A stretch of 64,000 bases of DNA from Clostridiales bacterium (GTDB taxonomy: Bacteria > Bacillota > Clostridia > Lachnospirales > Lachnospiraceae): NCBI GenBank assembly GCA_021199255.1, contig JAJQIK010000081.1, positions 62,001 to 126,000 on the forward strand, in the 5' to 3' direction. The notes beneath the pieces are model-generated. The model was given only the letters and a program-made list of their open reading frames with translations, made no database searches and was not told where the DNA came from. Positions within the stretch are counted from its first letter, which is position 1, and each line of letters opens with the position of its first letter. Below, piece by piece: positions 45,605 through 53,267 of the stretch. The translations under genes and the position numbers were made by a program.

Positions 45605-46558
45605 TTATTTTCCCTTTGTATGATAAGCTTCCTTTTCCCCAGGCCAATATGCCAGTCCTCTATCATGCAAAAAATGCATTAAATGACTGGGTTTCCATAT
45701 TAATTTGAATAATGGATTCCAAAATAGAATACTCATAGGACTCATTATATATTTTATGTCAGAATGGCCATATTCTATTGAGACGGCATCATATTCTTTT
45801 GACAAGAAAAAGCGATCCTTAAGAGCAGATTTCATGGAATCATAATAATTAACGGCATGCCGTAAAGAAGACCATTCTCTAAGAATATAGGAATCAGGAT
45901 GTCTGGTCAAAACCCAAGAGCCATATGTTTCGAATTCGCTGAAAGAGGCGGTGGTTTTTAAGTTATCTGCTTTTGCAGCGTTAAGAATTTTTTCCCAGAA
46001 GGAAGTTCCGACAATGGAGATGTTGTTTTCTATTTCGTTGATCATTTCCAGAACGTACTGTTTTTTGAATACCATATGTTCACTGATAAAGGAACCCCTG
46101 GCAATTTTATTAACATCAGGAAACAGAGTATTAATGGTTGAAAAGTAAGGAGCATGGTATTCGGTTTTCATATCAAAATAAGGGAGACCTGTTGTAGAAT
46201 CAAAGAAACTGCAAGGTTTGACCAAGGCGGTATCAGCATCCCAGACAAGATAATATTCATTTTGGGTTATATGGGCATAGCATAGCTTAAGAAATTGCTG
46301 GTAATACCAGGTTGGTTTGGAAAAACTACTTTCAGTTATGTGATAAAAATAGGATGTTACTTCAGATAATGAAATAAGCTCTTCCTCATTAATAAATAAA
46401 ACGCTATCGTTCCATAATTCCGAGATGGCATCGTAGACCTTTTCGCAGCCAATGACAATAATATTATTGGCTACAATATATTTTTTGATATAGGTTATAT
46501 TATCACGTAATTTGAAACAATCATTAAAAGATACTGGAATAATGATATCCATTTTCAT
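45605..46558 (-). CDS. DUF6492-like glycosyltransferase
   Basis: 317 aa, the only glycan gene on the minus strand. MKMDIIIPVSFNDCFKLRDN opens a GT-A fold, and YYLVWDADTALVKPCSFFD holds a DxD-type site (WDAD). FETYGSWVLTRHPDSYILRE is typical of the DUF6492 group. I chose ATG 46558 because GGAGAA at 46569-46574 is ideally spaced; ATG 46576 has nothing upstream. The gene is visibly AT-rich against the left neighbours and has its own promoter. This looks like the left part of a separately acquired segment. Confidence 0.78.
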   Translation of the reverse strand: MKMDIIIPVSFNDCFKLRDNITYIKKYIVANNIIVIGCEKVYDAISELWNDSVLFINEEELISLSEVTSYFYHITESSFSKPTWYYQQFLKLCYAHITQNEYYLVWDADTALVKPCSFFDSTTGLPYFDMKTEYHAPYFSTINTLFPDVNKIARGSFISEHMVFKKQYVLEMINEIENNISIVGTSFWEKILNAAKADNLKTTASFSEFETYGSWVLTRHPDSYILREWSSLRHAVNYYDSMKSALKDRFFLSKEYDAVSIEYGHSDIKYIMSPMSILFWNPLFKLIWKPSHLMHFLHDRGLAYWPGEKEAYHTKGK

Positions 46559-46600
46559 ATAGCGCTTGTTCTCCATATATTATATTTTTAATACTCTTAC

Positions 46601-46629
46601 AATATACAATAAGACATTTCATATTGCAA
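46601..46629 (-). promoter_or_regulatory. Promoter of the minus-strand DUF6492 gene
   Basis: On the minus strand TTGCAA (46629-46624), a 17-base spacer and TATATT (46606-46601) form a good SigA-type promoter. Transcription would begin near 46594, leaving a short leader with GGAGAA before ATG 46558. Confidence 0.55.
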
Positions 46630-46654
46630 GCGCAGGGCATGTTGATAAAGATAA

Positions 46655-46683
46655 TTGATTTACAGGGATAAAGATTATATAAT
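46655..46683 (+). promoter_or_regulatory. Promoter of the rightward AT-rich segment
   Basis: TTGATT at 46655-46660, exactly 17 bases, then TATAAT at 46678-46683. AAGGAGA at 46734-46740 follows, 7 bases before ATG 46748. It is divergent to the minus-strand promoter 26 bases to the left, so the intergenic region 46559-46747 is a two-way control region. Confidence 0.7.
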
Positions 46684-46747
46684 GAAATAGATGTTTGCAA
46701 AACAGAGTCTAATATTATAGAGAATTATAAGAGAAGGAGAAGTTCTT

Positions 46748-47962
46748 ATGCGTATTATGGTAGCGGTTCCTTCATTTTGGCCTTCTCAGGATGGAGTGGC
46801 CAGTATTACCGGCTATTTGGCAGAGGGATTAGCGGCAAAAGGGCATGAAATCTATGTACTTACCAGTGCAGGCAAAGGCGGCCTACAGGAATTGCCGGAG
46901 AGAGAAATGCATGAGGGAGTAACCATTACCAGAATGAGGGTGCACACACAATGGCCTCTTTTTATTAGGGGACGAGACAAGAAAAGCACTGAACAGACGT
47001 ATTGGAAATATATCAGGGACTATAATCCGGATGTGCTGCTGGTGGTTTGCGCGCAGACTTGGACGTTGGATTGGATTATACCTTATTTGAAGAGGCTGCA
47101 ATGTGTAAAAGTGTTTTATTCTCATGGATATTCGTTGTTGAAGGAGAGATATTCTTATCAGGAATATTTGAAGAAAAGAAATATAGTAGGGGCATGGGCG
47201 GAATATAAGTGCAAAAAATATTATGATCATTTATATAAATATCTTAAACTTTTTGACAGAGTTATTTATCTGTCCGAACAGAGTAATGCAGCACTGTATG
47301 CCGAAAAGCATGCATTAGTTAATGGGACAATATTGAAAAATGCCATAGATGATCGATTTTTTGACGAGACGATGAGACATCAATATCATGATACTGAATT
47401 GATAAGTTATCTTTTTGTTGCAAATTTCAATGAAAATAAAAATCAGGAGATGCTCATTCGGGCGTTTTGCCGTGCAAAGATTGGAAAGAGCCGCCTTGTT
47501 TTTGTAGGATTTGAGAAAAATGAATATTACGACCATCTACAAGACGTTATGGGAGAGGAGTTGGATCAAAGGCAGGAAAAAGAGGTCGTTTTTTATGTGC
47601 ATATCAGTCGGCAGGAAGTTCTCAATTTGTATAAAACATGCGATGTGTTTGTCTGTCCAAGCAAATCCGAGATTTATCCGATCGTGGCTCATGAGGCGGC
47701 GGCAACAGGCATGCCTGTTATAAGTACAGATGTGGGTATATATAGTAAAATTACGGGTGCATATATCGTAAATGATGTGGAACAGATGCGAACTGCTATA
47801 GAGGATTTATACAATCATACGGAAGAAAGAAAACGCAGAGGACAGGCTGCATATGAATGGATATGTGGACAGGGATGCAGGATTCAGGATAAGGTAGACT
47901 GGCTGGAGGAGGATTTGCAACGTTTGTTGTTAAAGAGTAAGCCGTTAAATAGTGAAGATTGA
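46748..47962 (+). CDS. Glycosyltransferase family 4
   Basis: 404 aa. MRIMVAVPSFWPSQDGVAS is a GT4 glycine-loop N-terminus; VFYSHGYSLLKERYSYQ is the acceptor region; FVANFNENKNQEMLIRAF, VFVGFEKNEYYD and CPSKSEIYPIVAHEAAATGM form the donor site with the E-x7-E spacing. It is the first gene of the AT-rich rightward run and has a good promoter and AAGGAGA ribosome site. Sugar unknown. Confidence 0.88.
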   Translation: MRIMVAVPSFWPSQDGVASITGYLAEGLAAKGHEIYVLTSAGKGGLQELPEREMHEGVTITRMRVHTQWPLFIRGRDKKSTEQTYWKYIRDYNPDVLLVVCAQTWTLDWIIPYLKRLQCVKVFYSHGYSLLKERYSYQEYLKKRNIVGAWAEYKCKKYYDHLYKYLKLFDRVIYLSEQSNAALYAEKHALVNGTILKNAIDDRFFDETMRHQYHDTELISYLFVANFNENKNQEMLIRAFCRAKIGKSRLVFVGFEKNEYYDHLQDVMGEELDQRQEKEVVFYVHISRQEVLNLYKTCDVFVCPSKSEIYPIVAHEAAATGMPVISTDVGIYSKITGAYIVNDVEQMRTAIEDLYNHTEERKRRGQAAYEWICGQGCRIQDKVDWLEEDLQRLLLKSKPLNSED

Positions 47963-48001
47963 TTCGCATACTTTAACCGATGTAAGGAAAGCGCGAAGGG
48001 C

Positions 48002-48973
48002 ATGTTAAATAAAATTAATTGCTTCATTAAAAAAATCAGAGATTTTTGTGGGCTGGAAGGATATTATTTTTTGAAAAGAATAAAGGCTCAATATTATATT
48101 ATTATTCGCTCTGAGGGGGGTGCCGGTTTTTTTTCAAATTATATGTGGGTTTTGGGACATATTGTTTTTGCCCGTAAGTTAGGATATATTCCGGTGGTAG
48201 ATATGAAAAATTATCCGACCTTGTATAGTGAAAATGCTCCGATTAATGGAATTGATAATGCTTGGAATTATTATTTTGAGGATGTTGATACAGTTACTTT
48301 GGAGCAGGCATATAAAAGCGGGCGGTATGTACTGGGTAGAGATAAATACTTAACAAAATATGCGGAGAAATATAGTCTTCCTAATTATCGCTATCCAACA
48401 GAACAAATGATAGATTATTATGGAGATATCATTAACAGGAATATAAGACTTCGGCAGGAGTTGAAGACGGAGTATGATCTAGCATGGCGGTGCAGTGTGC
48501 AGCCTGATGATCATGTGTTGGGAATTCATATACGGGGAACAGATATGAAAAACGATCTGGGGCATCCTATGCCTGCTTCTGTAGAAACATATTTATTGTA
48601 TACCAGACGTATGCTGAAGCAATATCCGGAAATTAATAAAATTTTTCTTGCAACAGATGAAAACAATGTAAAGGAAGCTTATGAAAAAGCCTTTGCCGAC
48701 AATGAAGGAGTATTATTTATGAATGAAGCGTTTCGTGTATGGGACAAGGGGGAAAAAAGAAAAATTGGAGTTCATGAGACCAAGGTGATCAATCCGCGGC
48801 AGAATCATAAATACCTTATGGGGAAAGAAGTGTTGCAGGATGCTTGGTTCCTGCATAGATGCGACTATTTAATATGCGGACATTCTAATGTTGCCAATGT
48901 GGTAATGCTGTGGAATCAGAAGCAGTTTAAACAGGTGGTTTGTGTAGATGTACAAGAGGAAAAGGTATTATGA
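48002..48973 (+). CDS. Fucosyltransferase-like GT (HxRGTD type), copy 2
   Basis: 323 aa. GGAGFFSNYMWVLGHIVFARK near the N-terminus, VLGIHIRGTDMKNDLGHP near residue 177, IFLATDENNVKEAYEK and LICGHSNVANVVMLWN match the three motifs of the protein at 43411, so both belong to the same HxRG GT-B superfamily, though overall similarity looks low. AAGGAAA 11 bases upstream supports ATG 48002. AT-rich like its neighbours. GDP-fucose as donor is the family default, not demonstrated here. Confidence 0.77.
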   Translation: MLNKINCFIKKIRDFCGLEGYYFLKRIKAQYYIIIRSEGGAGFFSNYMWVLGHIVFARKLGYIPVVDMKNYPTLYSENAPINGIDNAWNYYFEDVDTVTLEQAYKSGRYVLGRDKYLTKYAEKYSLPNYRYPTEQMIDYYGDIINRNIRLRQELKTEYDLAWRCSVQPDDHVLGIHIRGTDMKNDLGHPMPASVETYLLYTRRMLKQYPEINKIFLATDENNVKEAYEKAFADNEGVLFMNEAFRVWDKGEKRKIGVHETKVINPRQNHKYLMGKEVLQDAWFLHRCDYLICGHSNVANVVMLWNQKQFKQVVCVDVQEEKVL

Positions 48974-49007
48974 TAATGACAAGACATAATAGAATGAAGT
49001 AAGTTGT

Positions 49008-49037
49008 TTGGCGTTATTATGAATGAGCGAATATAAT
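49008..49037 (+). promoter_or_regulatory. Possible promoter before the second ABC flippase
   Basis: TTGGCG at 49008-49013, an 18-base spacer and a perfect TATAAT at 49032-49037, all in the 83-base gap before ATG 49057. The leader would be only about 12 bases long, so the element may be weak or the match fortuitous. Confidence 0.4.
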
Positions 49038-49056
49038 GGGACTGGGTGAGCATTAG

Positions 49057-50859
49057 ATGAAATATATTTGGAGAGATATAAGCAGTTTGAGGGATGTTTT
49101 TAGAAAATTAAGATATATTCTTAATAGACAGCAGAAGAAGTATGTTGTTGTTGTATTTGTTATGACGATTTTGGGAGCGGGATTTGAGACGTTAGGAGTT
49201 TCCATAATAATACCGCTTGTGCAGTCATTCTTGTCGGCAGATACCTTATTACAGAATAAGTATATACAACCGATAGCTGTATTTTTAAATATTTCTACAG
49301 GTACTCAGTTAATTATATGGCTTTCTATAGCTGTTATTCTGGTTTATATTCTTAAGAATACTTATATGGTACTCTTATCTTATGTCAGAGTTAAATTTGG
49401 TACAAAAGTTAAAAGGGAATTATCTGTCAAAATGATGTATTCGTATATGGATAGAGAATATGCATATTTTCTCAGGGTAAATACTGAAGATGTGCTTCGA
49501 GGTATAGGCTATGATGTCAGTGGCGTTTACGAGATGCTGTTGCAGCTTTTTCGGATTATGTCAGAATGTTTAACAGCGTTTTGTATTTGTGTTTTCATCT
49601 TTTATACCGATGCGATGATGGCTGTCGGAGTGATAGTCGTTATGGGTATTGCACTGTCTGTGTTGATGCTGTTTTTCCGGGGAAAAATGAAAAAAATAGG
49701 TGCTTATTACAGACGGTGTACAGTAGAAGTTAATAAATATCTTCACGAAGCTTTTCAGGGAATAAAGGATGTTCTTATTTTTCATAAGGAAGCGTATTTT
49801 GTTGAGCATTATGCGACATCTTTTGCTAATCAACAGAAGGTAGAGGTAAAGAAAACAATTGCGTCCGAGAGCCCGGCATATTTGATTGAGGCAATTTGTG
49901 TTACGGGATTGATTACTGTTGTGGGAATGAAAGTGGTATTAGGAAGTGATGCGGCGGCTTTTATCCCCCAGTTGGCAACCTTTGCTTTAGCGGCGTTTCG
50001 TATTTTACCTTCAATTGGTAAAATTTCTGCTGGGTTTAATCAATTGATTTACGCCTGTCCTGCATTGAACGCAACCTATAATAATTTACAAGAGGTGGAA
50101 AATTATAAGAAAGAGACAAGGATACAGCCGCAGACAGTGGGAAATCCGCAAGAGAAAATAGTGCTTCGACAGGATATTAGAATACAGGATATTTCATGGC
50201 AGTATCCAAAATCTGATAAGAAAGTGTTGGAGCATTTGTCGTTGGTGATTCCTAAAGGCAGGTCTGTGGCATTTATTGGACAGTCGGGCGCGGGTAAATC
50301 TACGCTGGCAGATATTTTATTAGGCTTGCTGGTGCCTGATCAAGGGGATATTTTGGTTGATGGAATTAGTGTGTATCAGGAAATAGATTCATGGAAAAGA
50401 ACAGTAGGTTATGTACCTCAATCGGTGTTCCTTACGGATGATACTATTCGGAATAACATTGCCTTTGGCGTTGCCGCAAAGGATATTGATGAAGCTAAAG
50501 TGCGCAGGGCAGTAGAACAGGCACAACTAACCGATACTATAGCGGAACTCCCAAATGGATTAGATACGTTTTTAGGTGAACGGGGGATTCGATTTTCGGG
50601 CGGACAAAGGCAAAGAGTGGCGATTGCGAGAGCACTTTATAATGATCCGGATATCCTGATTTTAGATGAAGCTACAGCGGCATTGGATAATAATACGGAA
50701 AATGCGGTTATGGAAGCTATAGACGCACTGCATGGTTATAAGACGCTGATTATCATAGCGCATAGACTTACAACAATACGTAATTGTGATGAAATATATG
50801 AGATTACGGAAGGTAAGGCAATACGTAGGACTAAAGAAGAAGTTTTAGGAGGCGTTTAA
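49057..50859 (+). CDS. ABC transporter with fused membrane and ATPase domains (PglK/MsbA-like flippase), copy 2
   Basis: 600 aa. Six hydrophobic segments in the first 330 residues, then GQSGAGKSTLADILLGLLVP (Walker A), GYVPQSVFLTDDTIRNNIAF, RFSGGQRQRVAIARAL, ILILDEATAALDN and IIIAHRLTTIRNCDE. All ATPase residues are intact. The DDTIRNNIAFG stretch and the C-terminal RLTTIRN region are nearly the same as in the copy at 21994-23769, so the two are paralogues from one subfamily, but codon use here is much more AT-rich. It probably flips a second lipid-linked oligosaccharide. Confidence 0.88.
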   Translation: MKYIWRDISSLRDVFRKLRYILNRQQKKYVVVVFVMTILGAGFETLGVSIIIPLVQSFLSADTLLQNKYIQPIAVFLNISTGTQLIIWLSIAVILVYILKNTYMVLLSYVRVKFGTKVKRELSVKMMYSYMDREYAYFLRVNTEDVLRGIGYDVSGVYEMLLQLFRIMSECLTAFCICVFIFYTDAMMAVGVIVVMGIALSVLMLFFRGKMKKIGAYYRRCTVEVNKYLHEAFQGIKDVLIFHKEAYFVEHYATSFANQQKVEVKKTIASESPAYLIEAICVTGLITVVGMKVVLGSDAAAFIPQLATFALAAFRILPSIGKISAGFNQLIYACPALNATYNNLQEVENYKKETRIQPQTVGNPQEKIVLRQDIRIQDISWQYPKSDKKVLEHLSLVIPKGRSVAFIGQSGAGKSTLADILLGLLVPDQGDILVDGISVYQEIDSWKRTVGYVPQSVFLTDDTIRNNIAFGVAAKDIDEAKVRRAVEQAQLTDTIAELPNGLDTFLGERGIRFSGGQRQRVAIARALYNDPDILILDEATAALDNNTENAVMEAIDALHGYKTLIIIAHRLTTIRNCDEIYEITEGKAIRRTKEEVLGGV

Positions 50860-50862
50860 TTT

Positions 50863-51966
50863 ATGATAAGGGAAATAAAGTTGTCTTGTTTGATTACGAA
50901 TTATAATCAAAAAGAATGGATTATAGATGCTGTCGAATCTGTTTTGCACCAAAATATACAATATAACTATGAAATTTTGATTGGAGATGACGGTTCGAAT
51001 GATGGATCATTGGAATTGTTACAGCAAAGATATGAGCGGATTCCGCAGGTTAGAATTTTGATACAGGATAGAAAAGAAGGGTGCAAAGAATTCCCCAACT
51101 GGAGACATAGTCGACTAATCTTTCGATTGATTGACGAAGCCAGAGGAGAGTATGTTTCTATCTTGGATGGGGATGATTATTTTTGCGATACGAACCACTT
51201 TCAACATAAGATAGACTTGCTTGAGAGAAGTGAGAATAAAAGATGTGTTGCCTGTTATGGTAATATGTATAGAGAAATTGAGGGCAGATTAGAGTTTTAT
51301 ACAAAGGTGCCATATACAGAAGGACAGTATCAGTGGTCAGAACAAAGACCCTATATTCATTTGGCGACGGCTGTTATTCGCAAACGATTCTTGGAGGATG
51401 TGCCGCGAAATATTTATTATGAGGAATTTGCTGACGGACAGGTTACTTTATGGCTGGCTCGTAAAGGTATATTTTATTTTGAACCGACGCCGTGTTTTGT
51501 ATATCGTATTTTATCAAATTCTATATGGAACGGCGCATCTAAGGAATTGAATATGTTACGCGGCGTTATAGTTAGTGATTTGAATTATCAGGCATATGGA
51601 GAACGGGAAATGTATATACATTGTAAAAATCCAATTCTCGCATTGTATAAAAAGAAAAATATTGCGGGAGATATCGACTATGAAATGTGGAATGCTTTTA
51701 CGGAAAAATATCATGCCAAAGTGGCGCATATGCTGTTAAACAGAGAAAGTTTAAAACTGAATGAACGGGTATGGTTGTATGTTTTTTGCTTTAGATTAAG
51801 GGCACCATGGGAAATATTATACAAGAAGCTTCTGGGATATGGAATTGGAATCGTGCAAATCTGCAATCCTAAAAATTCGATGGAGCAAAAACAGATGTTA
51901 ATGAGTAATTGGTGGGCGCGTATTAGACGGCAGGGTGGACGTGGTGAACAGGGGACGCCTAATTGA
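50863..51966 (+). CDS. Glycosyltransferase family 2
   Basis: 367 aa. LSCLITNYNQKEWIIDAVES, IGDDGSNDGSLELL and VSILDGDDYFCDTNHF (metal site DGDD) define a GT2 of the kind found in LPS/EPS loci. GGAGG inside the end of the ABC gene gives a strong ribosome site. It is the last gene of the AT-rich run; a hairpin terminator follows at 52140. The C-terminal 60 residues are basic. Confidence 0.86.
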   Translation: MIREIKLSCLITNYNQKEWIIDAVESVLHQNIQYNYEILIGDDGSNDGSLELLQQRYERIPQVRILIQDRKEGCKEFPNWRHSRLIFRLIDEARGEYVSILDGDDYFCDTNHFQHKIDLLERSENKRCVACYGNMYREIEGRLEFYTKVPYTEGQYQWSEQRPYIHLATAVIRKRFLEDVPRNIYYEEFADGQVTLWLARKGIFYFEPTPCFVYRILSNSIWNGASKELNMLRGVIVSDLNYQAYGEREMYIHCKNPILALYKKKNIAGDIDYEMWNAFTEKYHAKVAHMLLNRESLKLNERVWLYVFCFRLRAPWEILYKKLLGYGIGIVQICNPKNSMEQKQMLMSNWWARIRRQGGRGEQGTPN

Positions 51967-52032
51967 TGCAACGGAACAATATGATCTGTGCATATAATAA
52001 ATCTTAGATATATAATATTGGAAGAAGATAGG

Positions 52033-52131
52033 ATGAACCCGCTGAATCATACGGTTTCTGCCCATAGCTGTATTATACAGGGATGTTATGGTATGTTAAG
52101 AAGGCCTATCTTATTTCTGGTTCTGGGATAA
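52033..52131 (+). CDS. Possible small ORF of 32 codons, unrecognised
   Basis: ATG 52033 to TAA 52131 encodes 32 residues beginning MNPLNHTVSAHSC and ending in a hydrophobic tail (ILFLVLG). A purine-rich stretch (GGAAGAAGATAGG) precedes it but is not a classic ribosome site. I do not recognise it. It is the only open frame in the 236-base gap between the GT2 gene and the minus-strand gene; it may be noise. Confidence 0.2.
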   Translation: MNPLNHTVSAHSCIIQGCYGMLRRPILFLVLG

Positions 52132-52139
52132 ACTTTAAT

Positions 52140-52190
52140 GCAAGTACCCCAAAGCCATATTTCGGCTTTGGGGCACTTGCTTATTGTCTT
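52140..52190. terminator. Strong hairpin terminator, possibly two-way
   Basis: Left arm 52140-52156 and right arm 52164-52180 pair over 17 bases with a single mismatch around a 7-base loop (arms read GCAAGTACCCCAAAGCC and GGCTTTGGGGCACTTGC). On the + strand TTATTGTCTT follows. It lies between the end of the glycan run and the end of the convergent minus-strand gene, so it can stop transcription from both sides; the U-tract is imperfect. Confidence 0.7.
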
Positions 52191-52202
52191 ATGATTCAGA
52201 GA

Positions 52203-52826
52203 TTATGATAACGGATAGAATTTACCAACCGTTCCGTCATAAGCAATACTATGGGAGACCTCTGACTCGCTGTATTCAACAGGAAGGGCAACGCTCATAA
52301 TATGGCTGATGACAGTTCCGTCGTTGATGTCGTTGCGAAGATAAACGTCCACTTTCTCAATTGGCGTCATACTTGCGCTCTGGCCAAACGGAATACTGAT
52401 GGCATTGATCGGGTTGTTGGCAAAAGCACGGCCGTTTACAGATACATCCTGTGCCAGACCGAAAGTAAGGGCCGGATATCCCTTCATGCTGTTTTTAACG
52501 GCATAGGTATTAGCAGCCAACTCGCTACAGGGTTCCGCGCCGGCAAAATAGCCTTCGTTAAAATCATAGATGATTTTGGTGGAAGCTTTCCTGTCGGAGA
52601 GCTTATTGATCGTTGCCCCGCCCTGAACCTCAGTGTTGGAAGCATAAATAGCGAATTCCGTTGTCCACTGGATGGTATTGTGCATAAACGGCCTAAAGCT
52701 GATCCATGCAACATCTTTCCCGGCACTTCCTTCCGTGTGCTTTACGATGATGATCTTTTCATCTGCAGCATAGATGGTCTGCAGATCTGTTTCTGTGATG
52801 TTAATGTTTAATTCATAATTTGGCAT
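52203..52826 (-). CDS. Unrecognised beta-rich protein of 207 aa next to the split sigma factor
   Basis: Minus strand, ATG at 52826 with a perfect AAAGGAGA about 7 bases upstream, so it should be well translated. I do not recognise the family. The protein starts MPNYELNINITETDL, has no signal peptide, no membrane segment and no Cys-rich or nucleotide motif (one Cys), and alternates hydrophobic and polar residues (for example KIIIVKHTE, VAWISFRPF, TIQWTTEFAIYAS, ALTFGLAQDVSVNG), suggesting a beta-sandwich such as a lectin or pore-former type fold; this is only a composition-based idea. It has a TATAAT at 52898-52893 but no -35 of the usual kind, and lies downstream of the sigma operon's terminator. 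Confidence 0.75.
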   Translation of the reverse strand: MPNYELNINITETDLQTIYAADEKIIIVKHTEGSAGKDVAWISFRPFMHNTIQWTTEFAIYASNTEVQGGATINKLSDRKASTKIIYDFNEGYFAGAEPCSELAANTYAVKNSMKGYPALTFGLAQDVSVNGRAFANNPINAISIPFGQSASMTPIEKVDVYLRNDINDGTVISHIMSVALPVEYSESEVSHSIAYDGTVGKFYPLS

Positions 52827-52892
52827 ATTTGTTCTCCTTTACTTTTTTTGATAATGAATGAAAACCGGTTAATCATTCTGCCAAGCGCTTAT

Positions 52893-52921
52893 ATTATAAC
52901 AAAGACGTTTTGATTAAAAAA
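52893..52921 (-). promoter_or_regulatory. Promoter region of the 207-aa gene, -10 without SigA-type -35
   Basis: On the minus strand TATAAT lies at 52898-52893. Seventeen bases further up the sequence is only a T-run (the U-tract of the terminator), not TTGACA-like. This could be an extended or activator-dependent promoter, or one read by the neighbouring split sigma factor. The leader to ATG 52826 is about 60 bases. Confidence 0.4.
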
Positions 52922-52957
52922 AGCAGGGTCTGTAAAAAATATTTTTATTTTTCCTGC
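52916..52957 (-). terminator. Rho-independent terminator after the split sigma operon
   Basis: Read on the minus strand: GCAGG (52957-52953), an inner AAAAATA/TATTTTT stem, CCTGC (52927-52923), then seven T (52922-52916). It separates the two sigma genes from the 207-aa gene, which therefore has its own promoter. Confidence 0.6.
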
Positions 52958-53032
52958 AAGGATAAAAATGATATTTGGCAGTAATATTTTTCAGGTTAAT
53001 TATCCGGATTAATCGACCTGAATCTATATAAA

Positions 53033-53046
53033 ATAGTTTAAACTAT
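53033..53046. repeat. 14-base perfect palindrome
   Basis: ATAGTTTAAACTAT at 53033-53046 is its own reverse complement and touches the stop codon of the region-2 gene. It may be an operator-like site or chance in AT-rich DNA. Confidence 0.35.
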
Positions 53047-53267
53047 CAGATTTTTGGGCAGGCTGCTGAAATATGTTCCTGATATTGCTCTTTAAAGTGA
53101 TCTTCATTAAAATGAAAATTCTGGATACAGGTAAACAATGTGATTTTACATTCGCTGAATAAATCCATATCGAGGTGGCCATAAATGTAACTGTACCTAT
53201 AAAGCAGGCGTTCATACTTGCAAAATAATGAAGTTAAATTTTCAGGAGTCAGATTATTATCAAACAT
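53046..53267 (-). CDS. Sigma region 2-like small protein (RsoA/Tn916 Orf8-like, HTH_16 type)
   Basis: 73 aa. The stretch NLTSLFCKYERLLYRYSYIY followed by DLFSECKITLFTCIQNF resembles the core-binding helices of sigma-70 region 2 and the short Orf8 protein of Tn916 or RsoA of Bacillus subtilis. ATG 53267 overlaps the end of the upstream region-4 gene by 8 bases and has AAAGGAA with good spacing, so the pair is translated together. No region 4 is present in this protein, and no region 2 in its partner. A longer open frame from 53318 is out of place. Confidence 0.62.
   Translation of the reverse strand: MFDNNLTPENLTSLFCKYERLLYRYSYIYGHLDMDLFSECKITLFTCIQNFHFNEDHFKEQYQEHISAACPKI

Noticed and set aside
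6975-48973. Assigning fucose with certainty to the GT11 and HxRGTD proteins
   Set aside because: Family default only; GDP-fucose synthesis genes are not in the window, so the donor remains open.
52302-52811. Plus-strand open frame of 169 codons opposite the 207-aa gene
   Set aside because: No ribosome site, whereas the minus-strand frame has a perfect AAAGGAGA and a -10 upstream; the minus-strand product also has more protein-like composition.
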